Assembly (NCBI RefSeq): GCF_900109365.1
Contig: NZ_FNZR01000007.1
Span: 1 to 64,000 of the forward strand
Reading direction: 5' to 3'
DNA length: 64,000 nt
DNA from: Parapedobacter koreensis
GTDB taxonomy: Bacteria; Bacteroidota; Bacteroidia; Sphingobacteriales; Sphingobacteriaceae
Below are positions 42,557-51,541 of this stretch, one piece after another. Position 1 is the first letter of the stretch; every line of letters begins with the position of its first letter. The notes beneath the pieces are model-generated. The model did not search any database. It was given only the letters and a program-made list of their open reading frames with translations, and had not been told where the DNA came from. The translations under genes were made by a program, and so were the position numbers.

Positions 42557-44146
42557 ATGCTTATTCTTCAACACCTATCATACATTCATCCCAATAAAGA
42601 TCTGCTGTTTGACAACATCAATCTTTATGTAAATAATCACGACAAAGTAGCTTTAATTGGCAACAATGGCTTCGGTAAGTCCACGCTCCTAAAAATCATT
42701 GCAGGCGAACTACAACCCGCCGGAGGACGGCTGTCTTTGGATACGGAACCCTACTATGTGCCTCAAGTTTTCGGGCAGTACAATCAGATGACCGTAGCAC
42801 AAGCATTGCGGGTAGCTGATAAGTTGGGTGCCTTACAGGAGATCCTCAATGGCAACGCTACCGAAGAAAACATGGAGCTATTGGATGACGACTGGACGGT
42901 TGGGGAACGTTGTGACGAGGCCCTTGCGTATTGGCAACTAACGGGCGTAGACTTGGCGCAAAAGATGGAAACCTTAAGCGGAGGACAGAAAACGAGGGTT
43001 TTTCTTGCAGGGATCATCGTCCATCGGCCCACCTTGATTTTGCTGGACGAACCCAGCAATCATTTGGATCGGGCTGGGAGGCAATTGCTTTATCATTTTA
43101 TCCGCACCACTTCCAGCACGTTGCTCATCGTCAGCCATGACCGGAAGCTATTAAGCCTCTTGGACACGGTCTGTGAATTAGGCAAGCAGGGTATCACCGT
43201 TTATGGCGGCAATTATGATTTTTATGCCGAACAGAAAGAGCATGCAAGCAACGCGTTGAGCCAGGACATCAGAAGCAAAGAAAAAGCGCTACGGAAAGCA
43301 AAGGAAAAAGAGCGGGAAACGCTGGAACGACAGCAGAAGCTGGACGCACGGGGTAAACAGAAGCAGGAGAAGGCCGGCGTTGCCCGCATTATGATGAACA
43401 CGCTCAGGAACAGCGCGGAAAAAAGTACTTCCAAAATCAAAGGCGTGCATGCCGAAAGAATTGGAAGCATCACGCAGGAGCTTCACGAGCTTCGTTCGGG
43501 ATTGCCCGATCTGGACAAAATGCGATTTGGCTTTGATAACACTTCCTTGCACAAAGGCAAAGTGCTATGCTCGGCCGTTGCTATCAATTACCACTATGGT
43601 CATCAATGGCTATGGCAAGAAAATTTAAGTTTTCAACTAACAAGCGGTGAGCGGATAGCGCTAAACGGCCCAAATGGGTCGGGTAAAACCACCCTCATAA
43701 AACTTATACTGGGTGAGTTGGAACCTGCAATAGGAAGCATTTCCCGGGCAACTGGCCGGACGGTGTATATTGACCAGGATTATTCATTGATCGACAATCG
43801 ATCTCGTGTTTACGAACTGGCTCAGCGATTCAATGCCACGGCCCTGCAGGAACATGAAATAAAAATCAGGCTCAACCGGTTTCTATTTCCGAAAGCAGAT
43901 TGGGATAAACCCTGTGGGGCATTGAGCGGCGGGGAAAAAATGCGGCTGATGCTTTGCTGCTTGACTATTGGCAACCAATCGCCGGACATCATTGTGCTGG
44001 ACGAGCCGACGAATAACCTGGACATCCAGAACATCGAAATATTAACCGCCGCCATCAATGAATATGAAGGAACTGTCATCGTGGTGTCCCACGATGACCA
44101 TTTCCTACAACAAATCCGTGTCGAGCGCATGATTTCACTGGATTAA
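42557..44146 (+). CDS. ABC-F ATPase, candidate ribosome-protection factor
   Basis: 529 aa, two ABC domains and no membrane segment, which defines the ABC-F class. The first has Walker A GNNGFGKST (about 35-43), signature LSGGQKTR and Walker B LILLDEPSNHLD; the second has GPNGSGKTT, LSGGEKMR and IIVLDEPTNNLD. The linker (about 215-330) is a long basic coiled coil (EKALRKAKEKERETLERQQK). ABC-F proteins act in the ribosomal E site; some remove antibiotics from the peptidyl-transferase centre, others assist translation. The Cfr-type gene starts 20 bases downstream, which favours the first role. That is inference. Confidence 0.88.
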   Translation: MLILQHLSYIHPNKDLLFDNINLYVNNHDKVALIGNNGFGKSTLLKIIAGELQPAGGRLSLDTEPYYVPQVFGQYNQMTVAQALRVADKLGALQEILNGNATEENMELLDDDWTVGERCDEALAYWQLTGVDLAQKMETLSGGQKTRVFLAGIIVHRPTLILLDEPSNHLDRAGRQLLYHFIRTTSSTLLIVSHDRKLLSLLDTVCELGKQGITVYGGNYDFYAEQKEHASNALSQDIRSKEKALRKAKEKERETLERQQKLDARGKQKQEKAGVARIMMNTLRNSAEKSTSKIKGVHAERIGSITQELHELRSGLPDLDKMRFGFDNTSLHKGKVLCSAVAINYHYGHQWLWQENLSFQLTSGERIALNGPNGSGKTTLIKLILGELEPAIGSISRATGRTVYIDQDYSLIDNRSRVYELAQRFNATALQEHEIKIRLNRFLFPKADWDKPCGALSGGEKMRLMLCCLTIGNQSPDIIVLDEPTNNLDIQNIEILTAAINEYEGTVIVVSHDDHFLQQIRVERMISLD

Positions 44147-44166
44147 TCATTAATATAAAATCGATA

Positions 44167-45258
44167 ATGACCTTTAAAAAAACAGTTGCTATGTATCCCA
44201 ATCCACCAAACGTAGGCATTTTAGCCAACATCCAAGCGTATTTGCGTCAAGCAGGTTATCCTGCTTTCCGTTATCGACAGCTTATGCAATCCTTACAGCA
44301 AGGTATTCAAAACTTTGACGATATGGTGGAGCTTCCCAAACCCATCAGGAAAAATCTATCTACCCGTTTCGGGCCAACACCATTACCCCTTAAAATTGCT
44401 ACCTCACAAGCTTCAAAGCAAGTAGAAAAAGTATTGTTCGAAACCCAATTGGGTGCTCGTATCGAAACGGTACGCTCACACTACCGAGCCGGATGGACAT
44501 CCATGTGTATTTCTTCGCAGGCAGGCTGCGGGCTGGGATGTACATTTTGCGCTACTGGTGCAATGGGACTAATGAAAAATCTCACATGTGACGAAATCTG
44601 TGCACAGGTATTCCATCCATATTGGCAAAAACAATTGCCCGACAGCATTGCATTTATGGGCATGGGTGAGGCATTGGCTAACCCAGATGTCTTTATGGCC
44701 ATCGACACAATGATAGCTAAAGGTCATGGTGGCATTTCCCCGCGTCGACTGACTGTATCGACCGTTGGGCATGCCCCTAACCTGGAACAGCTGACCCAAA
44801 AGCATCCGCAGGTAAACATAACCCTTTCCGTGCATTCACCATTTCCGGAGCAACGTGCGCAGTTGATACCGTTGGAAAGAAAATTCCCGTTGGCCGAAAA
44901 CCTAACTATCCTTGACCGTCATGTCATGAACCACCATCGCAAAGTTTACCTCGCCTACTTACTTATTGACCATGTAAATGACACAACCGACCACCTCAAC
45001 GCATTGATAGCATTGGTAAAACGCCGTTGCCGGCCCGAGCTTTTCCATGTAAATGTGATTCGTTACAACACGGCTTTTGGCGCGGATCCATCCTATCGGC
45101 AGCCAGAGGCAAGCAAGGTCTCAACATTCGTTGAACAACTAAAGGCACAGGGCATTCATGCGACACGGAGGACACAGTTTGGTGAAGGAATAGCCGCTGC
45201 ATGCGGGCAGTTGCATGCAGTCACTGGATCTCTTATATCGCGTCAGAAAGCGAAGTAA
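44167..45258 (+). CDS. Cfr-type 23S rRNA (adenine-2503) methyltransferase
   Basis: 363 aa radical SAM enzyme. The cluster motif is CGLGCTFC (C121, C125, C128). The two catalytic cysteines of the Cfr/RlmN family are present: C114 in MCISSQ and C346 in AACGQL. Several features follow Cfr rather than RlmN: GMGEALAN instead of GMGEPL, LSVHSPFPEQRAQLIP, and the C-terminal RTQFGEGIAAACGQLH. RlmN methylates C2 of A2503; Cfr methylates C8 and gives resistance to phenicols, lincosamides, oxazolidinones, pleuromutilins and streptogramin A. It is encoded 20 bases after the ABC-F gene. Whether it modifies C8 must be tested. Confidence 0.85.
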   Translation: MTFKKTVAMYPNPPNVGILANIQAYLRQAGYPAFRYRQLMQSLQQGIQNFDDMVELPKPIRKNLSTRFGPTPLPLKIATSQASKQVEKVLFETQLGARIETVRSHYRAGWTSMCISSQAGCGLGCTFCATGAMGLMKNLTCDEICAQVFHPYWQKQLPDSIAFMGMGEALANPDVFMAIDTMIAKGHGGISPRRLTVSTVGHAPNLEQLTQKHPQVNITLSVHSPFPEQRAQLIPLERKFPLAENLTILDRHVMNHHRKVYLAYLLIDHVNDTTDHLNALIALVKRRCRPELFHVNVIRYNTAFGADPSYRQPEASKVSTFVEQLKAQGIHATRRTQFGEGIAAACGQLHAVTGSLISRQKAK

Positions 45259-46570
45259 ACGTAAATTCCCTGATTTTAAGGGGAGGAACGATATAACTGA
45301 CGTTGGATTCCGTGCTGACGGTGCGTTCGGGTAAACCCATGGTATCAAGGTTGTTCAACATAATTACCGGGCTTTCATTGAAACGGAAGTTCTTGACCGC
45401 ATACCTGATCTCACCGTTTTCGATGTAAAACGTCCCGTCCCTTGTAAGGCCGGTCAGCAATAAGGTCTGGGGATCAACGGGGCGAATGTACCAAAGTTTG
45501 GTCACCAGGATCCCCCGTTCCGTATTGCTGATCAGCTCTTCTAATGTGGCGGTTCCACCTTCCATGATCATATTATTGGGAGAAGGAAGTGGGCTGACTC
45601 CCTTTTGCTGGGCCCAATAACGGGAATAAGAGAGGTTTTTAACTACCCCCTTTTCTATCCACATCGTTTTTTTCTGCACTTGCCCATCACCTGACCATGG
45701 AGAAGCGGGCAAATCAGTGTGCGCGGGATCGGAATAGATGGTGACCCGTTCGTCTACAATGATTTCTCCAATTTTCGTTTTCCCTCCAGGGTTGCTAAAA
45801 AAGGATCGGCCTTCATCAGCAGAACGTGCATCCATGGCGAAATAAAGGTTTTCCAATAAAACCGCGGCGGCGGCGGGCTCCAGTATGACGGTATATTTCC
45901 CCGGTTCCAGGGCACGTGCGCCGACCGAACCTTGTGCTTTTTGTGCCGCAATTTTAGTGGCAGCCGCAACATCCAGCTTATCAAAATCATGATAGCCCTT
46001 GATCACGTAACCCGATCCGGTGCCGTCTTCTGTACGGGCGGTCAATGAAAAATTAACGTTTGTGCTTGGGTAATAGGCAAAAAGCCCCTTGGAATTCATC
46101 ATTGCGGAATATCCATTGTGATTTTCCAGGAACCCTGCCGCCGTTAGTTTTTCACTATCTGACAATTCAAGGCTTTTTCCCACGGCCACTGCCCGTGTTT
46201 CAGGGGTTATCTTGGCCGTCGATTCAAAATAACCAGTCGATTCTACGTATTGCTGGGGTTCCAGGACACCCATGTATTCAGGATTTTCCGGAGCCAACAA
46301 GGCAAGTTCTTCAGAACGACGGACGACTTTTTCAAGGGAGGCTTCGTCAAACTCATCGATAGTGGCGACCCCTACTTTTTTACCAAATGCGGATTGAACA
46401 GCTAAATTCTGATTGATTAAAGAACCGCTGGTGGATACTTCGTTCAGGGCATAACGGATATTCCCTCTTATTTCGCCCAGCAGATTGGCTTCACATTCAT
46501 CTGCTTTGGAATAGCTAAGGACTTTTTGCAATAATGTTCTGGCTTCTGCTTCAGTTAATATGACAGACAT
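45233..46570 (-). CDS. TldE/PmbA-family protein
   Basis: 445 aa. Fits the non-catalytic partner of TldD: the N-terminal MSVILTEAEARTLLQKVLSY, the mid LEPGKYTVILEPAAAAVLLE, and the C-terminal RGILVTKLWYIRPVDPQTLL then NGEIRYAVKNFRFNESP. No zinc motif is present, as expected. With TldD it forms a protease that processes small peptides such as microcin B17 and helps degrade CcdA in E. coli. It lies 28 bases downstream of the tldD gene. It has no signal peptide, unlike its partner. Its 3' end overlaps the Cfr-type gene tail by 26 bases in convergent orientation. Confidence 0.88.
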   Translation of the reverse strand: MSVILTEAEARTLLQKVLSYSKADECEANLLGEIRGNIRYALNEVSTSGSLINQNLAVQSAFGKKVGVATIDEFDEASLEKVVRRSEELALLAPENPEYMGVLEPQQYVESTGYFESTAKITPETRAVAVGKSLELSDSEKLTAAGFLENHNGYSAMMNSKGLFAYYPSTNVNFSLTARTEDGTGSGYVIKGYHDFDKLDVAAATKIAAQKAQGSVGARALEPGKYTVILEPAAAAVLLENLYFAMDARSADEGRSFFSNPGGKTKIGEIIVDERVTIYSDPAHTDLPASPWSGDGQVQKKTMWIEKGVVKNLSYSRYWAQQKGVSPLPSPNNMIMEGGTATLEELISNTERGILVTKLWYIRPVDPQTLLLTGLTRDGTFYIENGEIRYAVKNFRFNESPVIMLNNLDTMGLPERTVSTESNVSYIVPPLKIREFTFTSLSDAI

Positions 46571-46598
46571 GATGTTTTCGAGTTAAGGATTTTTAAAC

Positions 46599-48239
46599 TT
46601 ATACTTTCCGCGCAGTGTTAATGACATTCACCCCATTAAAACGCGCCGTAGAACTGCCGTGGGACACTGCGCTGACCTGCGAAGGCTGCCCTTTTCCATC
46701 AAAAAATGAGCCTCCCAAACGATAGTCACGTTCGTCGCATACCTTTACGCACGAGTTCCAAAACTCTTGCGTGTTTGATTGGTATGCCACGTCTTTGAGC
46801 ATACCGATGATTTGCCCATCTTGGATTTCATAGAACAATTGACCGCCAAACTGAAAATTGTAGCGTTGCTGATCGATGGAAAATGACCCATCCCCGATGA
46901 TATAGATACCTCTTTTGACATCTTTGATGAGCTCTTCCACCGAAAGGGGCCCTACACCGGGAGATAGGGATACATTGGGCATCCGTTGGAATTGTACAGA
47001 AGACCAGCTATCCGCATAACAGCAGCCATGGGATTCTTTTTCACCGATGATATGTGCCTGATCACGGATTGCTTGGTAATTTACCAATATCCCGTCTTTA
47101 ATCAGATCCCACTGCTTTGTTTTCACGCCTTCATCGTCCCATCCGACGGCACCTAACGATCCCACTTGGGTTTTATCCGCGACGACATTGACCTGTGGGC
47201 TTCCATAATTGAATGCCTTGGATTGCAGTTTGTCCAGTGTTGCAAATGATGTGCCTGCAAAATTGGCTTCATATCCCAAAACGCGGTCTAACTCGGTTGC
47301 ATGCCCAATGGACTCGTGTATGGTCAGCCAAAGGTGAGACGGATCCAGGATAAGGTCATATTTACCCGCTTCCACTGACTTGGCACCAATTTTTTCCTTG
47401 GTTTGCTTGGCAGCTGCAATCACATCTTCAAGCATATCATAGCCTTTGTTGTACCTGGTCGTAATGCCTGCGACCTTATCCGCCGGATTGGCCTGTAAGT
47501 ATTCATACCCCATGCCTACCGGTGCACTAAGCGATTGCCGGGTTTCGAATTTCCCGGTTTTGGCATCGATGGTCGTCACCATGAAAACGGGCCACATACG
47601 GTGAATGTCCTGATCAATGTAGGATCCATCCGATGAGGCGAAATATTTTTGTTCATTGACCATGAACAGCATGGAATTGACGTAATTGGCTCCGTTTTTT
47701 ATCGCAGCGTCATTAACGCCGAGGAGCAAATCAACTTTCTCCTCAATGGTCACTTCAAAAGCGTTTCGTTGGATGGGTGCTTTCCAACTTACCTCGCCAT
47801 AACCTTGTTGGGGCGCTAAAATCACCGGACGTTTCATAAGTTTAGCGTTGGCTTTTGCTATGGCTACCGCTTCTGCTGCCGCCGCAGCGGTGTCTGCTTC
47901 GCTCTTGGCATCTACAACGGCCGCAAAACCCCAGCACCCATCGGCGATCACCCGTATACCCACGCCAAAGGATTCCGTATTGACCACATTTTGCACCTTG
48001 TCTTCGCGGGTAACCACATATTGGTTCAGGTACCTGCCTATCCGGATATCGGTGTAGCTCGCGCCCTTTGACTTAGCGGCATTCAAGGCCGCATCGGCCA
48101 AGCGCTTTTTTAAGGCAACGTCCATTCCGCTATCCAAGAAGGATTCCGGTGAAACCGCGTTGCCCAGTATGGGAACTGATGATAGCATCATGCCCCCAAG
48201 GCCTAAACCTGAAAGTTTGATAAAATTTCTTCTTTTCAT
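46599..48239 (-). CDS. TldD-family metalloprotease with a twin-arginine signal
   Basis: 546 aa, longer than E. coli TldD by about 60 residues at the front. The start reads MKRRNFIKLSGLGLGGMMLS, a twin-arginine motif followed by a hydrophobic stretch, which indicates export of a folded protein. The zinc site is HESIGHATELD at 308-318, equivalent to the HExxxH of TldD. The C-terminal glycine-rich strands RGIYIIGDGSFSIDQQRYNF match the family. Together with the TldE gene it would form a peptide-processing protease, probably in the periplasm or on the membrane. Confidence 0.9.
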   Translation of the reverse strand: MKRRNFIKLSGLGLGGMMLSSVPILGNAVSPESFLDSGMDVALKKRLADAALNAAKSKGASYTDIRIGRYLNQYVVTREDKVQNVVNTESFGVGIRVIADGCWGFAAVVDAKSEADTAAAAAEAVAIAKANAKLMKRPVILAPQQGYGEVSWKAPIQRNAFEVTIEEKVDLLLGVNDAAIKNGANYVNSMLFMVNEQKYFASSDGSYIDQDIHRMWPVFMVTTIDAKTGKFETRQSLSAPVGMGYEYLQANPADKVAGITTRYNKGYDMLEDVIAAAKQTKEKIGAKSVEAGKYDLILDPSHLWLTIHESIGHATELDRVLGYEANFAGTSFATLDKLQSKAFNYGSPQVNVVADKTQVGSLGAVGWDDEGVKTKQWDLIKDGILVNYQAIRDQAHIIGEKESHGCCYADSWSSVQFQRMPNVSLSPGVGPLSVEELIKDVKRGIYIIGDGSFSIDQQRYNFQFGGQLFYEIQDGQIIGMLKDVAYQSNTQEFWNSCVKVCDERDYRLGGSFFDGKGQPSQVSAVSHGSSTARFNGVNVINTARKV

Positions 48240-48304
48240 GGCATTTTATATAGTTAGTTATTTGAAATTCATGAGAACGGCCAAAAGCCGGTGAAGGCGC
48301 AGCA

Positions 48305-49675
48305 TCATCCCCTCAAGTGCCAAGCTTTCGTTTTGGTGAATGCCCTTATCCCTTGGTGTGATAACGTGACCCCTATCCCGGAATGCCGCCTCCCGCTCCA
48401 TGGCAGGGCGGCACTGACCCGGTCGCAGCAATTCCAGTAAGCAGAGCCTACATCCATCCGTCGTAGGATGGATGTCGCCCGTTCCCCGTCGGGCGTATAC
48501 ACCCCTGCCGTCAGCCCATATGCCGTGTCTTGCATGAGTGCCACGGCCTCCTCGTCATTATCGACCTGCATGATGCCGATGATGGGGCCGAAACTTTCTG
48601 CTTTCATGACCAGCATATCGTGGTTTACATTGACCAACACGGTGGGTTCGAAATAATACCCGCGCCCTTCCAGTTGCTTACCCCCCGTCAGCAGTGTAGC
48701 TCCCTTCTCGACGGCATCTGCTACCTGTGTTGCCAATACAGAAAGCTGATCCTTCCTCGCCAACGGGCCGAAATAAACATCTTCTTCGGTGGTGGGGTCG
48801 CCTATTTTCCAGGCCTTTACCTGCTCCACGAATGCCGCTACATAGGCATCATATATCGTCTTGTGTACGTAGATCCGCTCCACGGAACAGCAGCTCTGCC
48901 CATTGTTGTAAAACGCACCATCCGCTGTAGCCGCTGCCACGGCAGCCACATCTTGTACATCATCTGTGACATATATGGGATCCTTGCCCCCCAATTCCAA
49001 CTGGCAGGGCACCAGCTTGGATGCCACCTGCTCATGGATATATCGCCCCGTGGCGTAGGATCCCGTAAAAAAATACCCATCAAACGATAGCCCCAGCAAG
49101 TGTTTGCCCACATCACCCGCTCCGATGGCAACTTGAAAGACTTCTTCGGGCACACCGGCCGCTTTCAGTAGCTCGGCAATCCGGAGACCAGTATTCGTTG
49201 TAAACTCCGATGGCTTGTATAATACCGCATTGCCCGCCAGCAATGCAGGTACAAATACATTTACACCCACCAAATAAGGATAGTTCCAGGCCGAAATGTT
49301 GCATACAACGCCCAATGGTTCATAGCTGATGCGCTCTTCAAGGGTGCCTCCCCCATCATCCATCCGTTCATCGGCCAAGTATTTCGCGGCATGCCCGCTC
49401 AGCCATTTTATGCGCGCGATAGCCCCCTTGATTTCGTTTAATGCTTGGGTAAGGGGCTTCCCCATTTCAGCGGTCAGCGTAGCTGCCAGCGTGGACTTAT
49501 CCTGTTCCAGCAGCACCATGAATCGCTCCATGACACCTATCCGCACGGAAAGTGGCTCGGCCGCCCACGACGACTGCGCAGCCGCCAGCCGATCAAATTT
49601 CGCTGCCAGTGAATCGGCTGTATCATCTTGGAGCACCGCCAGCACTTCTTCGGTAGCCGGGTTAATGATTTTCAT
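48305..49675 (-). CDS. NAD(P)-dependent aldehyde dehydrogenase
   Basis: 456 aa. The catalytic cysteine lies in NNGQSCCSVERI (about 255-265), the general-base glutamate in QLELGGKDPIYV, and the coenzyme-site FTGSYATGRYIHEQ precedes it. Last gene of a five-gene operon: it overlaps the amidase gene by 14 bases. In the proposed pathway it would oxidise gamma-glutamyl-glycinaldehyde (or a longer homologue) to the acid, parallel to PuuC of E. coli. Confidence 0.9.
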   Translation of the reverse strand: MKIINPATEEVLAVLQDDTADSLAAKFDRLAAAQSSWAAEPLSVRIGVMERFMVLLEQDKSTLAATLTAEMGKPLTQALNEIKGAIARIKWLSGHAAKYLADERMDDGGGTLEERISYEPLGVVCNISAWNYPYLVGVNVFVPALLAGNAVLYKPSEFTTNTGLRIAELLKAAGVPEEVFQVAIGAGDVGKHLLGLSFDGYFFTGSYATGRYIHEQVASKLVPCQLELGGKDPIYVTDDVQDVAAVAAATADGAFYNNGQSCCSVERIYVHKTIYDAYVAAFVEQVKAWKIGDPTTEEDVYFGPLARKDQLSVLATQVADAVEKGATLLTGGKQLEGRGYYFEPTVLVNVNHDMLVMKAESFGPIIGIMQVDNDEEAVALMQDTAYGLTAGVYTPDGERATSILRRMDVGSAYWNCCDRVSAALPWSGRRHSGIGVTLSHQGIRAFTKTKAWHLRG

Positions 49676-50381
49676 AAGCTATGATGTGATTTTTTACTTC
49701 ATTGATGAACCGTTCGCGGATAGCGCCCATGAATGGGTTACGGGCATCGTCCATCCGTTCGGGGTGCCATTGCACGAGCAGTAAAAAAGGATCCATGCCG
49801 GTTTCCTTTCGTTCCAGCGCTTCAACGATGCCATCATCCGATAAGGCGGCTGCTGCAAGACCTTCTCCAATCCGGTCAGCACTTTGGTGATGCAAGCTGT
49901 TCACCCATCCATCTTTGTGGCCCGTAATAGCAAACAGCAACGAATGGGGATCCACACGGATCGCGTGATCCCGTTCGCCTCCTCCGGGCAACTTGGCGTG
50001 GTTGAACTTGCCCCATGTGGGGATGTCCGGTATCAGCGTGCCGCCGAAGTACACATTGGCCAACTGGAGTCCCCGGCAGATACCCAATACGGGCAACTGC
50101 TTGGCCTGCACCTGATGCATGAGTTCCAGCTCAAATTCGTCCCGCCGCTCATCAAAATCAGCGGGCACACAATATTCCAGAAACTCGGGCTTGCCATAGC
50201 GGGACGGATGCACATCTTCCCCGCCGGTAAACACCACACCGTGGCAACGGTTTACGTCCATCAAGTTATCCCGTGTGTAGCTCAACGGCATGATCACCAC
50301 GTCATCCCGGACACCTGCCACCCATTCGGCATAGCCAGCGTACATCCTGCCATCCGTCATCCCGATCGTGAGCTTGCTCAT
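49662..50381 (-). CDS. gamma-glutamyl amide hydrolase, peptidase C26 / PuuD-like
   Basis: 239 aa class I glutamine-amidotransferase fold. The nucleophile is in PVLGICRGLQLANVYFGGTL, the catalytic His and Glu in LLVQWHPERMDD. The additional HHQSADRIGEGLAAAALSDD is characteristic of gamma-glutamyl-GABA hydrolases. Overlaps both the alcohol dehydrogenase gene (4 bases) and the aldehyde dehydrogenase gene (14 bases). Expected to release glutamate from the oxidised gamma-glutamyl intermediate. Confidence 0.9.
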   Translation of the reverse strand: MSKLTIGMTDGRMYAGYAEWVAGVRDDVVIMPLSYTRDNLMDVNRCHGVVFTGGEDVHPSRYGKPEFLEYCVPADFDERRDEFELELMHQVQAKQLPVLGICRGLQLANVYFGGTLIPDIPTWGKFNHAKLPGGGERDHAIRVDPHSLLFAITGHKDGWVNSLHHQSADRIGEGLAAAALSDDGIVEALERKETGMDPFLLLVQWHPERMDDARNPFMGAIRERFINEVKNHIIAYENH

Positions 50382-51526
50382 AGCGCTTTTTCGTATAAGG
50401 CCCTGAAATCATCACGGCTCACAGGCTTCGGGTTATTGGGATGCGCAAAATCGGCAATGGCCATATCGGCCAAAGTATCCAAGTGATCGGGCAGTACACC
50501 GATGGCCGACAATCGGCTCGGTATCTGAATCCGTTCGTTGAGTTCGGTGAGATAATGTACTACGCCATTGCCTGTCTCATCGGTCAGCTCCATAGCACGC
50601 GCCATCCGTCTAAACTGCTGCTCGTTGCCAGCGATATTGAATGCCATGCCATACGGTAGGTTTACCGCATTGGCCAGGCCGTGGTGCGTATCCAAAAGTG
50701 ATGACAGTGGATGCGCCAAGGAATGTACCACGCCCAACCCTTTCTGAAAGGCAATAGCTCCCATCATGGAAGCCACGAGCATATTGCTCCGTACTGTTTC
50801 ATCGGGCTCTGTGACCGCCTTCTCCAGCGACCGGGCAATCAGGCGTATTCCTTCCAAAGCTATCCCATCACATATGGGGTTCGGATTTTTGGCGAGAAAG
50901 GCCTCCATATTGTGGGTGAGTGCGTCCATGCCCGTCGCCGCAGTGACATGCGGAGGTAGTTCCATGGTAAGCAGCGGATCGGCAAATACGACTTTGGCCA
51001 TCAGCTTCGGGGAAAAGAGGATACGCTTCTGATGAGTTTCGTCATCAGCGATGATGGCACTTCTGCCCACTTCACTGCCGGTGCCGGCCGTGGTGGGTAT
51101 GGTGATGAAATGCGGCACATCGCCCGTCACATACACATCGCCGCCGATGAGGTCGTCATACTTGAACAGATCTTCCCGATGATTCACCCGCAGTGCGATG
51201 GCCCTGGCCACGTCCAATGCCGCGCCGCCCCCGATACCTACAATTGCATCCCTATCCGTATCATCCCATACGGCCGTACCTTTATATACGTCTGATTTCA
51301 CGGGGTTTTTGTGAATGGCTGCAAAGACCTCTACACGAATGCCCTGCGCATCAAGGCCGGATGCGATTGCCTTGAAAAACGGCAACTGGGCAATTACCGG
51401 ATCGGTGACCAGCAAAGGGCGCTGCAGCTGGTGCTGCCGCAGGTAGGCCGGCAATTCTTGCACAGCCCCACAGCCAAACCGGATGGTAGTGGGAATATTA
51501 AATTGTACAATCTGATAGGGATCCAT
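50378..51526 (-). CDS. iron-containing alcohol dehydrogenase
   Basis: 382 aa. The NAD site is GIGGGAALDVARAI and TTAGTGSEVGRSAI. The iron ligands are an Asp near FADPLLTMELPP and three His in GMDALTHNMEAF, GVVHSLAHPLSSLL and DTHHGLANAV. In E. coli the equivalent step of putrescine use is an FAD amine oxidase (PuuB); an alcohol dehydrogenase here indicates that the substrate carries a hydroxyl group instead of a second amine. It lies 15 bases after the ligase gene. Confidence 0.92.
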   Translation of the reverse strand: MDPYQIVQFNIPTTIRFGCGAVQELPAYLRQHQLQRPLLVTDPVIAQLPFFKAIASGLDAQGIRVEVFAAIHKNPVKSDVYKGTAVWDDTDRDAIVGIGGGAALDVARAIALRVNHREDLFKYDDLIGGDVYVTGDVPHFITIPTTAGTGSEVGRSAIIADDETHQKRILFSPKLMAKVVFADPLLTMELPPHVTAATGMDALTHNMEAFLAKNPNPICDGIALEGIRLIARSLEKAVTEPDETVRSNMLVASMMGAIAFQKGLGVVHSLAHPLSSLLDTHHGLANAVNLPYGMAFNIAGNEQQFRRMARAMELTDETGNGVVHYLTELNERIQIPSRLSAIGVLPDHLDTLADMAIADFAHPNNPKPVSRDDFRALYEKAL

Positions 51527-51541
51527 GTGCTTTATATCGCA

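Noticed and set aside
44167-45258. Housekeeping RlmN
   Set aside because: Motifs GMGEALAN and SVHSPFPEQR follow Cfr, whereas RlmN has GMGEPL at the first position; the pairing with an ABC-F gene also argues against a housekeeping role.
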